A DNA stretch of 64,000 nt. Source: Muribaculaceae bacterium. Lineage in GTDB: Bacteria > Bacteroidota > Bacteroidia > Bacteroidales > Muribaculaceae. The first letter of the stretch is position 1, and every line of letters starts with the position of its first letter. This document shows positions 1-11,678 of the stretch, piece after piece. Position numbers and translations under genes: made by a program. The DNA is taken from the NCBI GenBank assembly GCA_022510425.1, contig JAFLTO010000008.1, positions 61,295 to 125,294 on the forward strand, read 5' to 3'. Below the pieces are notes generated by a model. The model made no database searches and was not told the DNA's origin. It worked only from the letters and a program-made list of their open reading frames with translations.

Positions 1-338
1 TTTTAACAGTTCAACTCCTTTTATTATATCGCTACTTAGGGACTCTGCTCGAAGAGTCTCAAAGAATGCACAATGCGATTGTGTCACGTGGTTATGGTAA
101 AAATTCATATTCAATTAAACTGTGGACCCAATTTGTGGGATGTTTATTTATTAATACAATAGAACGAAGCAAACGAATACATCGGGCAATGATTGCACGG
201 GGTTTCGATGGCGAAATACATATCTCTGATTTTAAGAGTTGGCGTCCAATCGACACCTTTTTCCTTCTAATCTGTCTAATCTTATTTGCTATCCTTTATT
301 TCGTTAATATCTCTGAATTATTTTTCTCTACTATTTAA
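1..338 (+). CDS. cbiQ: Energy-coupling factor transporter transmembrane protein, CbiQ-like (3' part)
   Basis: The reading frame is open from the window edge (codons in phase with position 3) and stops at 336-338, so only the C-terminal ~110 residues are present. The stretch RYLGTLLEESQRM followed by AIVSRGYG and later ERSKRIHRAMIARGFDGE resembles the two Ala-Arg-Gly (xARG) coupling motifs by which CbiQ/EcfT proteins contact their ATPases. A hydrophobic helix (FFLLICLILFAILYFV) follows near the C-terminus. The partner ATPase starts two bases downstream, which supports one operon. In this family it forms the membrane core of a cobalt, nickel or vitamin importer; the substrate subunit lies outside the window, so the cargo is unknown. 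Confidence 0.82.
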   Translation, partial: LTVQLLLLYRYLGTLLEESQRMHNAIVSRGYGKNSYSIKLWTQFVGCLFINTIERSKRIHRAMIARGFDGEIHISDFKSWRPIDTFFLLICLILFAILYFVNISELFFSTI

Positions 339-339
339 A

Positions 340-1005
340 ATGTTGCTCTCTTTTGAAAATGTGTTTTTCTCTTATCCCAATTCCGAAGAGGTATTGAGAA
401 ATATCTCTTTTTCTATTAATAGTGGAGAAAAAGTAGCTTTATTAGGTCTTAATGGAGCCGGGAAATCAACCTTGATGCTTCATACCAACGGTCTTTTGAT
501 ACCTTCAAAAGGGAATGTTTGTGTTAAGGGAATGAATACAAAATCAAAATCCATAAATGAAATAAGAAAAACTGTTGGTATTGTTTTTCAAGACGCAAAT
601 GATCAATTATTCATGCCTACAGTTTATGATGACGTTGCCTTTGGTCCAAGAAATATGAAACTTTCCCAAGAAGAAGTAGAAAGGAGAGTTCGTAGGGCGC
701 TTGAACTCACAAACACGGAAGAATTGGCAATGAGATCTCCTTATGAATTATCAGGAGGTCAAAAAAAATCTGTCTCCATCGCAACGGTGCTTTCTATGAA
801 TCCTGAATTAATTGTATTTGACGAACCCACAAGCGGATTGGATTACAAAGCTTCCGAAAACTTTATAGAAATTGTGAAGTCTTTGCCCCAGGCAATTTTA
901 CTATCCACGCATGATTTAGAATTAGCCAAAAATCTATGTGAAAGAGCGATCGTTTTGAAGAATGGAAAAATTATAAGGGATTCTAAAGAAATAGAATTAG
1001 TATAA
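340..1005 (+). CDS. cbiO: ABC transporter ATP-binding protein, CbiO-like ECF ATPase
   Basis: This is a 221-residue ATPase of the ECF/cobalt importer type. Walker A is GLNGAGKST, the Q-loop lies in GIVFQDANDQLF, the signature is LSGGQ, Walker B is LIVFDEP, and the switch histidine is in STHD. The ATG at 340 is chosen over an upstream in-frame ATG at 286. It begins one base after the cbiQ stop and gives the usual family start MLLSFENVFFSYP, whereas the longer form would overlap cbiQ by about 50 bases. A single short ATPase implies a homodimer driving the CbiQ core. No convincing terminator hairpin follows it. Confidence 0.9.
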   Translation: MLLSFENVFFSYPNSEEVLRNISFSINSGEKVALLGLNGAGKSTLMLHTNGLLIPSKGNVCVKGMNTKSKSINEIRKTVGIVFQDANDQLFMPTVYDDVAFGPRNMKLSQEEVERRVRRALELTNTEELAMRSPYELSGGQKKSVSIATVLSMNPELIVFDEPTSGLDYKASENFIEIVKSLPQAILLSTHDLELAKNLCERAIVLKNGKIIRDSKEIELV

Positions 1006-1076
1006 TTCTAATTGACTGTTTATTATTTTCAATTATTTCAGACTTATATCAACATATTTATAAAAATTATAAAAAA

Positions 1077-1107
1077 ATTGCATTTTGAAACACTTTTATT
1101 ATCTTTG
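1077..1107 (+). promoter_or_regulatory. Bacteroidetes-type promoter
   Basis: TATCTTTG at 1100-1107 matches the -7 consensus TAnnTTTG. ATTG at 1077-1080 sits 19 bases upstream as a -33-like element. The spacing and position, about 90 bases before the ATG at 1198, fit a promoter for the secreted protein that follows, leaving an AT-rich leader of roughly 80 nt. Confidence 0.65.
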
Positions 1108-1197
1108 CACTATAAATGTTTCACTAAAAGGGAATTTTTAGGTAAAATAGTAAGGTAAAACACCAATTTTATATATTTATAACCAAAATTTATTTTT

Positions 1198-2841
1198 ATG
1201 ACAAAACGTTTTACTATTTTTACTTTGGGAGCGTTGTTGGCAGGAGCAGCTTTTGCCGGTGTTCCCACATCGTCGGTGCAGAAATCCATGAAGTCTCACA
1301 AAATGGAGACTCGCCAAAAATTCGAAAAAAGGATTTCCCAACATGTAGCATCTCCCTCAACAAGGGCATCCTATGATGACCTGGAAGTTATCTTTGATGC
1401 AGAAGGAGCACCTGTGTATTACAATTTGGATGTTACCGGTGGTATGTATGGAGATCCATTTGAATATGAAGGCTCTGTAGCTACTATAATTTATGGAGAA
1501 GACAATGAAGTTTACTTCTACGACCTTATGGCAGATGCAGGTTTTGGCACATTTACAAAAGGAGTAAAATCAGAAGATAAGATTATTGTAGAACTTCCCC
1601 AAATGGCGTATTACTATGATGGCTATGGATATGGATATATGATAGCACTCCTTGAAGTGAATGCTAATGGTGAGGCTACAATGGTTGAAGGCAATGCTGA
1701 ATTCTTGGTTTATGACGACGGAGACATCGTTATGGATTTACCTCAAGATGGTGATTATGCGTTAGGTTTAGTATTCTCCGATGATCTTTCCGATGCCGGA
1801 TTATATTATACCTCAATGGTATACTCTCCCCTTGATGAAGAAGTAGCTGTTATACCGGAAGGTGTGGAAACTGAAATTTACTACTTCAACGATGGTGTAT
1901 ACGGTCACCCGGTGCAAGTAGCCTTTGATGATGAGTATCTATATATACAAGGCCTTGAGGAACTCCTTCCTTCTTTCTCCGTAATCCTGGCTGAACTTAA
2001 CGGGAATCAAGCAATAATTCCTCAGAATGAATTTGTTGGAGTTTATTATACATATCTTAACTACACGAAGGCTGTGGAATTAACTTCTAAAGGAGGCTAC
2101 AAACTCCTTGGTGAAGATGCTGTAGTCACTTTGGACATTGATTTCACAAATAAAGTAATCACTTATGCTGAGGGTTCTCCCCTCTTATGTATAAATGCTG
2201 ATATGGATGAACTCTTTGAATTGGCCATATATGATGAATTTATTCTCAAAGTACAGGATAGTTTCGCGGGTGTCCCAAAGAATCCTTCTAATCTTGAATA
2301 TTTAGATGATTATTTGGATTTTTATGGGTATTATTCTTTCATGTTCACAATTCCTAACGTTTCTACAGATGGCGATGTTCTGAGCAACCAAGATCTTTAT
2401 TATAGAATATTTATCGATGGTGATTTATATGAATTTGTGGAAGAATATGATGATGATTTAGGTTATAACATCTACGACGGGTTCGGAGAAGGTGATGAAG
2501 TACCCTTTGTATTTAACAATGGCAACGATTTTTATCTCTGGTCAGGAGCTCAGCGTGAAGTTGGAATTTATATCGATGGTATTTCAACTATTGGCATTCA
2601 GTCCGTTTACAAATATAACGGCACAGTCACTGAAAGCGATATAGTTACACTGAACGTGGAAACAGGAGAAGAAACTGTTACTCCGGCGGCTGTAGACCAA
2701 TTATTCAATTCAGAGAATATCAATGTTAAATATTACGATCTGTCCGGACGTCAGATTTCTCATCCTGAAAAAGGTATATACATCATGCGTGGCATCAACT
2801 CCAAGGGAGAAGTGTCAGCAAAGAAAGTTATAATAAGATAA
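1198..2841 (+). CDS. Secreted acidic protein with sorting-like C-terminus, function unknown
   Basis: A 547-residue protein with a typical signal peptide (MTKRFTIFTLGALLAGAAFA, cleavage near residue 20-21). The body is rich in Asp, Glu, Tyr and Gly (many YYDGYGYGY-like stretches) and looks beta-rich; no enzymatic motif is recognisable. The last ~35 residues (VKYYDLSGRQI..., KGIYIMRG, ending KKVIIR) match the pattern of a type A C-terminal sorting domain used by the type IX secretion system, or its look-alike in gut Bacteroidales. The protein is therefore probably exported and surface-anchored or released. The next gene ends in the same kind of domain, so the two may be functionally paired. Role unknown. 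Confidence 0.8.
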   Translation: MTKRFTIFTLGALLAGAAFAGVPTSSVQKSMKSHKMETRQKFEKRISQHVASPSTRASYDDLEVIFDAEGAPVYYNLDVTGGMYGDPFEYEGSVATIIYGEDNEVYFYDLMADAGFGTFTKGVKSEDKIIVELPQMAYYYDGYGYGYMIALLEVNANGEATMVEGNAEFLVYDDGDIVMDLPQDGDYALGLVFSDDLSDAGLYYTSMVYSPLDEEVAVIPEGVETEIYYFNDGVYGHPVQVAFDDEYLYIQGLEELLPSFSVILAELNGNQAIIPQNEFVGVYYTYLNYTKAVELTSKGGYKLLGEDAVVTLDIDFTNKVITYAEGSPLLCINADMDELFELAIYDEFILKVQDSFAGVPKNPSNLEYLDDYLDFYGYYSFMFTIPNVSTDGDVLSNQDLYYRIFIDGDLYEFVEEYDDDLGYNIYDGFGEGDEVPFVFNNGNDFYLWSGAQREVGIYIDGISTIGIQSVYKYNGTVTESDIVTLNVETGEETVTPAAVDQLFNSENINVKYYDLSGRQISHPEKGIYIMRGINSKGEVSAKKVIIR

Positions 2842-2860
2842 AATAATTAGAATTTCCAAC

Positions 2861-2907
2861 ACCGGCCGATGTCGCAAGTCAGCGGCATCGCCGGTTATAC
2901 TTTTTTT
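2861..2907 (+). terminator. Rho-independent terminator abutting the next start codon
   Basis: A GC-rich imperfect stem (ACCGGCCGATGTCGC against GCGGCATCGCCGGT, 2861-2895) is followed shortly by seven T's at 2901-2907. It ends only four bases before the ATG of the following gene, so it can both end the upstream message and restrict expression of the Omp28-like gene. Confidence 0.75.
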
Positions 2908-2911
2908 GATT

Positions 2912-4741
2912 ATGTTAAAAAAATTACTGTCAATAATATGTATTGCCGGTTCTGCATGTGCAGGATTTGCCGAAGTTCAAAATCTGGATTTTACTTATGC
3001 AGAGGGTGATTTCGGACTATATGGTAAAGGTAAGAAAGAGACAATTGATGTCGCTATGTGCATTAATAATCCTTCTTTTGCCGGAATGAAACTCACAAGT
3101 TTGAAAGCTTATATTAGCACACTCGACGGAATCACCAATCCTTCTCTCTGGTTGTCAAGTGAATTGACTTTGGAAAACAAAATCAATGTTCCTAATATAG
3201 GTAGCTATCCCGTTAATCCTTCTTTAGTAACGGTGGAAGGCACAGAATATGGACTTCTTGAAGTAGAACTTCCGGAGCCTTACATATTCACAGATGCTCC
3301 GGTTTATTTGGGTTATTCTATTACAGTAGAATCCACCACAACTCCTCAACAGAAAAAACCAATTGTCTATAGTACTGGTGAAAATAACAACGGTATGTTT
3401 GTCCATATGTCAAAGTCTGTGCTTAAATGGACAAATTATACTTCGAATGTAGGAGGAGTAGCTTATATAGTAGCAACAATCGAAGGCGAATTTAATCCCT
3501 ATTCAGTTAATCTTCTTGGCTATAAAACCATTTACACTTCGGAAGACGAAGAATTTGAAGTGGAGCTCTCAGTTTCCAATAATGGTCTGAATCCTGTAGA
3601 AATTCTCTCATATACTTATTCTGTGGATGGGAGTGAACAACAATCAGACGGTTCAGTATTATTGCCGGCTCCATTACCCCCGAGCCTTTCTGCCACCTAT
3701 CCTGTAACACTTACTTTCCCGGGAATTTCCGGTATTGGCACTCACCAACTTGAAATCACAGCTACTGAAGTTAACGGACAAGTCAACATGGCTTCCAAGC
3801 CTTCTATAGATTGTGTTATAAATGTTATTCCTTTCGTTCCGGTTCATCGTCCATTGGTCGAGGAATATACCGGTCTTTGGTGTGGGTGGTGCCCACGAGG
3901 TTTCCTCGCTATGGAAATGATAAGTGAAGATTATGGCAATAATCAAGTTTCCATTTGCTATCATAATGGAGATGACATGGCTATTACCAATAATTATCCG
4001 GTAAACGTTAGCGGCTTCCCAGGCGCCACAATCGATAGAGGTTCTATCATCGATCCATATTATGGCTCTTATTCTTCAACAGAATTTGGTATTTCTTTAG
4101 ATGTGGAAAATGCAATGGCTGCGCTTGCAATTGCTGAAATTGAGGTGAACGCTTCTTTGAATGAAGAAAGTGTAGATGTGGTATCAAACACTTCATTCAT
4201 ATCTAATGTGAATGATGCCAATTATGAAGTTGGTTATGTGCTTGTGGCCAATGGACTCACAGAGCCATACTGGGGACAATCTAACTATTATGCCGGAGAA
4301 GCCGGCTATGAAGGCACCCCGCTTGAAGTATTGACTACTTGGCCTGCTAAAGTTTATGGACTTGTCTTCAACGATGTGGCCATAGATGTTTCTGCCATGA
4401 TGGGAATTTCCGGAAGTCTACCTTCTACTATCTCCGGTAGCACTTCATATTCCAACACTTATTCGTTTAATATTGAAGAGAATGAATTGGTGCAGGACCC
4501 TAACAATCTTGTAGTAGCAGCCTTTATTGTAGACAAATCTACAGGAAGAATTGTCAACTCCAACAAGTGCGCTGTAACCAAGTCATCAGCTGTTGAAAAT
4601 TTTGGTTATAGCAAGTCCGAAACAACAGAATATTTTGATCTCTCTGGAAGAAAGGTTAAAAAACCTTCTTCAGGAATATTTATAAAGAGAATAAAAATGG
4701 AAGATGGTTCAATTAAAACTTCTAAAGTGATACTCCATTAA
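2912..4741 (+). CDS. Omp28-like secreted protein with thioredoxin-type CxxC and sorting-like C-terminus
   Basis: A 609-residue protein starting at the ATG at 2912 (an in-frame TTG at 2906 lies in the terminator T-run and is unlikely). The signal peptide MLKKLLSIICIAGSACAGFA is followed by a beta-rich region. At about residue 310 the stretch VEEYTGLWCGWCPRG resembles the thioredoxin-like CxxC site of Omp28-related outer membrane proteins, with downstream GFPGATIDRG. The C-terminus (EYFDLSGRKV..., SGIFIKRI, SKVILH) repeats the sorting-like domain of the preceding gene. A redox or surface-display role is possible but not shown. Confidence 0.78.
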   Translation: MLKKLLSIICIAGSACAGFAEVQNLDFTYAEGDFGLYGKGKKETIDVAMCINNPSFAGMKLTSLKAYISTLDGITNPSLWLSSELTLENKINVPNIGSYPVNPSLVTVEGTEYGLLEVELPEPYIFTDAPVYLGYSITVESTTTPQQKKPIVYSTGENNNGMFVHMSKSVLKWTNYTSNVGGVAYIVATIEGEFNPYSVNLLGYKTIYTSEDEEFEVELSVSNNGLNPVEILSYTYSVDGSEQQSDGSVLLPAPLPPSLSATYPVTLTFPGISGIGTHQLEITATEVNGQVNMASKPSIDCVINVIPFVPVHRPLVEEYTGLWCGWCPRGFLAMEMISEDYGNNQVSICYHNGDDMAITNNYPVNVSGFPGATIDRGSIIDPYYGSYSSTEFGISLDVENAMAALAIAEIEVNASLNEESVDVVSNTSFISNVNDANYEVGYVLVANGLTEPYWGQSNYYAGEAGYEGTPLEVLTTWPAKVYGLVFNDVAIDVSAMMGISGSLPSTISGSTSYSNTYSFNIEENELVQDPNNLVVAAFIVDKSTGRIVNSNKCAVTKSSAVENFGYSKSETTEYFDLSGRKVKKPSSGIFIKRIKMEDGSIKTSKVILH

Positions 4742-4757
4742 ATATTCATTCAGACTT

Positions 4758-4799
4758 AAAAAAGAGATATGAATTTTCATTAATTCATATCTCTTTTTT
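4758..4799. terminator. Bidirectional terminator
   Basis: A perfect 18-bp inverted repeat (arms 4758-4775 and 4782-4799, core AGAGATATGAATT) with an A-run on one side and a T-run on the other lies between two convergent genes. It can serve both the Omp28-like gene and the alcohol dehydrogenase operon. Confidence 0.88.
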
Positions 4800-4805
4800 A
4801 TTATA

Positions 4806-5984
4806 TTAATTTCCTTTCAAGGCTCTTAAATAAATTTCTCTTGAAACTTGAGATGTTATTGGATAATATGCACCGAAAACATCGCCCTTATTTTGATGCA
4901 CTTTCTTTACCAAAAGATCAATATCCGGATTTTTGATTCCCAATTCAGAAAACGTTACAGGCATTCCAATTGATTTGAAAAATTTTTCTAATTTGTCAAT
5001 ACCTTTCTCCCCTATTTCAATATCATTGTCTCCGGTTATTTCCAATACATGAGACGAAAACATCACTACTCTTTCCGGTCTGTGTTCCAACATAAATCTC
5101 ATATAAGCCAGAAGAATAACAGCCAATCCTGCACCATGGGCCACATCATATAAGGCAGAAATCTCATGTTCAAGTCCGTGGCTTGCCCAATCTTCCTGTT
5201 TCCCACAGCCACATATACCATTATGAGCCAATGTTCCAGCCCACATAATATTAGCCCTGGCATCATAATTATCCGGAGTTACCATCACCACGGCAGCCTC
5301 TTTCATAATGGCTTTCAATAAACCTTCACTGATGCCATCGGAAACTTCCATTCCTTCTGTTGGTGTAAAATATCGTTCCAAAATATGGGCCATCATATCC
5401 ACAATTCCACAAGCTGTTTGATACGGTGGCAATGAATATGTCAATTCAGGATTCATTAGTGCAAACAAGGGTCGTAACACATACTCTGTACGAATAGAAA
5501 CTTTTACCAAACCGTCCTCTTTGGTTATTACAGAATTTCCTGATCCTTCACTTCCTGCTGCCGGTATTGTAAGAATCACGCCTATGGGAAGTGCTTTTTG
5601 AGGAACTGCTTTGCCACAATAAAAATCCCAAAAATCTCCATCGTATAACGATCCTGCCGCTATGGCTTTGGCAGTATCTATAACGGAACCTCCCCCTAAG
5701 GCAAGAATTCCGGTGATTCCTTCCGTTTTACATAATTCAATCCCAATACGAACAGGCCCGTCTGTAGGATTCGGCTTTATTCCGCCGAATTCATAAAATT
5801 TTATATCATGCTCTTTTAAGCTGTTTTCCACTTCTTCCAATAATCCGGATTTCTTTGCAGAACCCTGACCAAAAACTAATAATATTTTTGAACCCAAAAG
5901 TTCTGAAGTCAGTTTTCCTGAATTCTTCTGAGCATTTCTTCCGAATATATATCGTGTGGGAGTATAATATTTAAAATCTTCCAT
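4806..5984 (-). CDS. Iron-containing alcohol dehydrogenase (BDH/YqhD-like)
   Basis: A 392-residue group III (Fe-dependent) alcohol dehydrogenase. The cofactor-binding motif GGGSVIDTAKAIA and the segment AAGSEGSGNSVIT are typical of the butanol dehydrogenase/YqhD branch. Metal ligands are visible as Asp and His in CGIVDMMAHILERYF and two His in GLEHEISALYDVAHGAG. Family members reduce aldehydes with NAD(P)H. It is last in an operon with a GH2 beta-galactosidase and a NahK-like kinase, separated from the kinase by 26 bases. This suggests a role in disposing of aldehydes or reducing equivalents from sugar breakdown, but that link is inference; the substrate is unknown. Confidence 0.9.
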   Translation of the reverse strand: MEDFKYYTPTRYIFGRNAQKNSGKLTSELLGSKILLVFGQGSAKKSGLLEEVENSLKEHDIKFYEFGGIKPNPTDGPVRIGIELCKTEGITGILALGGGSVIDTAKAIAAGSLYDGDFWDFYCGKAVPQKALPIGVILTIPAAGSEGSGNSVITKEDGLVKVSIRTEYVLRPLFALMNPELTYSLPPYQTACGIVDMMAHILERYFTPTEGMEVSDGISEGLLKAIMKEAAVVMVTPDNYDARANIMWAGTLAHNGICGCGKQEDWASHGLEHEISALYDVAHGAGLAVILLAYMRFMLEHRPERVVMFSSHVLEITGDNDIEIGEKGIDKLEKFFKSIGMPVTFSELGIKNPDIDLLVKKVHQNKGDVFGAYYPITSQVSREIYLRALKGN

Positions 5985-6010
5985 AATTTTTTATTGTTAA
6001 TACACTTAAA

Positions 6011-7066
6011 TTAAATTTGAAAAAAACTTTCTATACTTTCCAATAGTTTCATTTGTGCACGTGTCCTGACAAGATTATGGGTTGGATAATCAATTTTATA
6101 ATATACATCGTCTTTAAGGTAATCCATTAAGAAGCGCATCACTTGTTCATAGATTATATATTGTGGTCCAAAGGAAAGATATTCTTTTTCCATTTCATTC
6201 AGCATTTCCCCTGCTTCTGACAAATATCCTTCGATATAAGAATTATATTTTTCAATATCTAATCCCACATTATCAATATTTATATCATCTTCTTTGCCTT
6301 GGTTTGCAAAAGTACGGATGGCATCACCAAAATCTGCAAGTACCGTGTTATACATCACAGTGTCAAGATCTATCACACATAACACGTTACCTTCTTTATC
6401 AAACAAGATATTGCTGAGTTTTGTATCGTTATGTGTAACTCTTTTTGGAATCTTTCCTTCTTCAACCAGATTCCAGAAATCTACCATTTTTTTACGTCTA
6501 TTTTCTATCCATTCTATTTCTTTTTTACATTCCTTAATTCTTTTCCGATTACCTGACTTTATTGTCTCATCCCATTGCTTGAATCTAAATTTCAGATCAT
6601 GAAAACCCTCTATTGTTAGATATAGATCCTGAGTAAAATCTGCCATTTGTCTTTGAAATTTTCCGATTCCTTCTCCTCCTTTTCGTGCCAAATCATTGGT
6701 TGAAGCTGTTTCATAACTTATAGTGTCAGGAATATAAAGACTCATTGTCCAGAATTCACCTTCTGCATCCTCAAAGAAAGGATCTCCGTTAGTTGTAGTA
6801 AGTAAGGTCATTACATTCCTTTCCGGATCTCCTCCTTCTTCTATTATTTTATTCCTTAAATGATCAGTCACCTTAACAATATTATCCATCATTGCCGGTA
6901 CGTTAGGAAAAACATTCTTATTCTTTCGCTGAAGTATATAGTCAGGAAAACTTGATTTGGTTTTTACTAAATATGTGTTGTTAATTAATCCGGAACCAAA
7001 AGGAACAATTTCTATTATATTATCCTCCGGAATAAAATTACCGGCTATATTATTTAACTTTCCCAT
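6011..7066 (-). CDS. nahK: N-acetylhexosamine 1-kinase-like phosphotransferase (NahK family)
   Basis: A ~351-residue member of the aminoglycoside-phosphotransferase/choline-kinase fold. It closely follows bifidobacterial NahK: GSGLINNTYLV and YILQRKN near the N-terminus, the catalytic loop VTHNDTKLSNILFD, the metal-binding IDLDTVM with DFGDAIR, and MRFLMDYL then HNLVRTRAQ at the C-terminus. NahK phosphorylates GlcNAc or GalNAc at C1. The ATG at 7066 directly follows the stop of the beta-galactosidase, favouring translational coupling; an upstream ATG at 7078 overlaps that gene. Since hexosaminidase, the GH109-like enzyme and NanE would all yield GlcNAc or GalNAc, this kinase plausibly feeds them into metabolism. 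No ROK-type kinase is present in the window. Confidence 0.82.
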   Translation of the reverse strand: MGKLNNIAGNFIPEDNIIEIVPFGSGLINNTYLVKTKSSFPDYILQRKNKNVFPNVPAMMDNIVKVTDHLRNKIIEEGGDPERNVMTLLTTTNGDPFFEDAEGEFWTMSLYIPDTISYETASTNDLARKGGEGIGKFQRQMADFTQDLYLTIEGFHDLKFRFKQWDETIKSGNRKRIKECKKEIEWIENRRKKMVDFWNLVEEGKIPKRVTHNDTKLSNILFDKEGNVLCVIDLDTVMYNTVLADFGDAIRTFANQGKEDDINIDNVGLDIEKYNSYIEGYLSEAGEMLNEMEKEYLSFGPQYIIYEQVMRFLMDYLKDDVYYKIDYPTHNLVRTRAQMKLLESIESFFQI

Positions 7067-7067
7067 C

Positions 7068-10169
<3,102 letters not shown>

Positions 10170-10215
10170 TTAATAAAATAATATGGCTTCCTTAGTCTTT
10201 TTCTTAAATTTTTGT

Positions 10216-10223
10216 TAAATTTG
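10216..10223 (+). promoter_or_regulatory. Candidate -7 box for the GH109-sialidase operon
   Basis: TAAATTTG matches TAnnTTTG, 35 bases before the ATG at 10259. The -33 element is not clear (only T-rich sequence about 10198-10203). No matching box is evident for the divergent beta-galactosidase gene. Confidence 0.42.
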
Positions 10224-10258
10224 GGAAATAAAGAATTTTTTCAGGCTAAACTGATACT

Positions 10259-11668
10259 ATGAATAAGCTATTAAAAAGAATCTTGTTAACAGTTTTCTTA
10301 TCCGGAATATTTATTTCTGCTAATTCTAATGACAAAACTATTAAAATTCCGGTTCCCCCTCGACCTGATGGTGCAACTGATTTGATCGGATTTTCCTTGG
10401 ATCCTATCGATACGGTGCGTGTTGGTTTTGTAGGATTAGGAATGAGAGGGGCGGATGCTGTTGAAAGATTCACATACATTCCGGGCAGTAAAATTGAAGC
10501 TATATGCGATTTAGTTCCTGAAAGAGTTGATTCTTCTATCAGTTATCTAAAACGTCATAATATTGAGCTCCCGGCAACCTATTCCGGTGAAGAAAATTCC
10601 TGGAAGGCACTTTGTGAGAATCCAAATGTTGATTTAGTTTATATTGCCACCGACTGGCAACATCATGTTCCTGTTGCCCTTTATGCTATGCAGCAAGGTA
10701 AGCATGTGGCAATTGAAGTTCCTTCAGCATTTACATTGGAAGATATTTGGGCTTTGATAGATACTGCCGAATCTAATAAGCTTCATTGCACTATTTTGGA
10801 AAACTGTGTCTATGATGATTTTGAATTAAACACTCTTAATATGGCTCAAAATGGTTTGTTTGGTGAAATACTTCACACGGAAGGGAGCTATATTCACAAT
10901 CTGGAACCTTTCTGGGATCGATATTACAACAATTGGCGACTCGATTATAATTCAAAACATCGCGGTGATCTTTACCCAACTCATGGTGCAGGCCCGGCTT
11001 TCCAATTATTGGATATCCACAGAGGTGATAAAATGAATACTCTCGTTTCTATGGATACAAAAGTTGCAGGAATTCCTCTTTGGTTAGAAAAAAAGGGAAG
11101 AGAGGTTCCTGAAAATTATAAAAATGGTGATCACACAATGACAATGATAAAAACTGAGAATGGAAAAACTATTCAAATTCAGCATGATGTGGTGAATCCT
11201 CGTCCTTATTCCCGTATGTATCAGCTCACTGGGACTAAAGGCTTTGCAAATAAATATCCAATTGAAGGATATGCTTTCGACGCTGACCAACTTTCAGAGG
11301 ATTCGATTCCGGATCATGAGAATCTTTCTTATCACAAGTTTGTTACTGATGAACAAAAAAACACTCTTATTGATAAGTACCAGCACCCAATTCTCAAAGA
11401 AATTGGTCCTAAAGCTAAAGAAGTGGGTGGTCATGGGGGTATGGATTATATCATGGATTATAGATTGATATATTGTCTCAATAATGGATTACCCCTCGAT
11501 ATGGATATTTATGACTTAGCTGAATGGTGTGCCATCACACCTCTTTCTGAAATATCCATTGAAAATGGATCTGCACCTGTGGAAGTTCCGGATTTCACCC
11601 GAGGTGCTTGGAATAAAGTTAAAGGATACCGTCATGCAGGTATTAACCGGGAAACAACCAAACCATAA
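10259..11668 (+). CDS. Gfo/Idh/MocA-family oxidoreductase, GH109-like (alpha-N-acetylgalactosaminidase type)
   Basis: A 469-residue exported protein (signal peptide MNKLLKRILLTVFLSGIFISA) with an N-terminal dinucleotide fold, VGFVGLGMRGADAVERF. The features of NAD-dependent GH109 hydrolases are present: AIEVPSAFTLEDIW, HCTILENCVYDDFEL, the extended LHTEGSYIHNL, and GDLYPTHGAGPAFQLLDIHRGD. GH109 enzymes remove terminal alpha-GalNAc with tightly bound NAD+, and the companion sialidase and beta-galactosidase make mucin O-glycans a likely target. The Tat-type signal common in GH109 is absent and a Sec-type signal is present instead. Ten bases separate it from the sialidase gene. Substrate is inferred; a related dehydrogenase role cannot be excluded. 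Confidence 0.78.
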   Translation: MNKLLKRILLTVFLSGIFISANSNDKTIKIPVPPRPDGATDLIGFSLDPIDTVRVGFVGLGMRGADAVERFTYIPGSKIEAICDLVPERVDSSISYLKRHNIELPATYSGEENSWKALCENPNVDLVYIATDWQHHVPVALYAMQQGKHVAIEVPSAFTLEDIWALIDTAESNKLHCTILENCVYDDFELNTLNMAQNGLFGEILHTEGSYIHNLEPFWDRYYNNWRLDYNSKHRGDLYPTHGAGPAFQLLDIHRGDKMNTLVSMDTKVAGIPLWLEKKGREVPENYKNGDHTMTMIKTENGKTIQIQHDVVNPRPYSRMYQLTGTKGFANKYPIEGYAFDADQLSEDSIPDHENLSYHKFVTDEQKNTLIDKYQHPILKEIGPKAKEVGGHGGMDYIMDYRLIYCLNNGLPLDMDIYDLAEWCAITPLSEISIENGSAPVEVPDFTRGAWNKVKGYRHAGINRETTKP

Positions 11669-11678
11669 TAATTCGATA

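Noticed and set aside
990..1016. Terminator after cbiO
   Set aside because: Only a weak 6-bp AATTAG/CTAATT pairing with no T-run.
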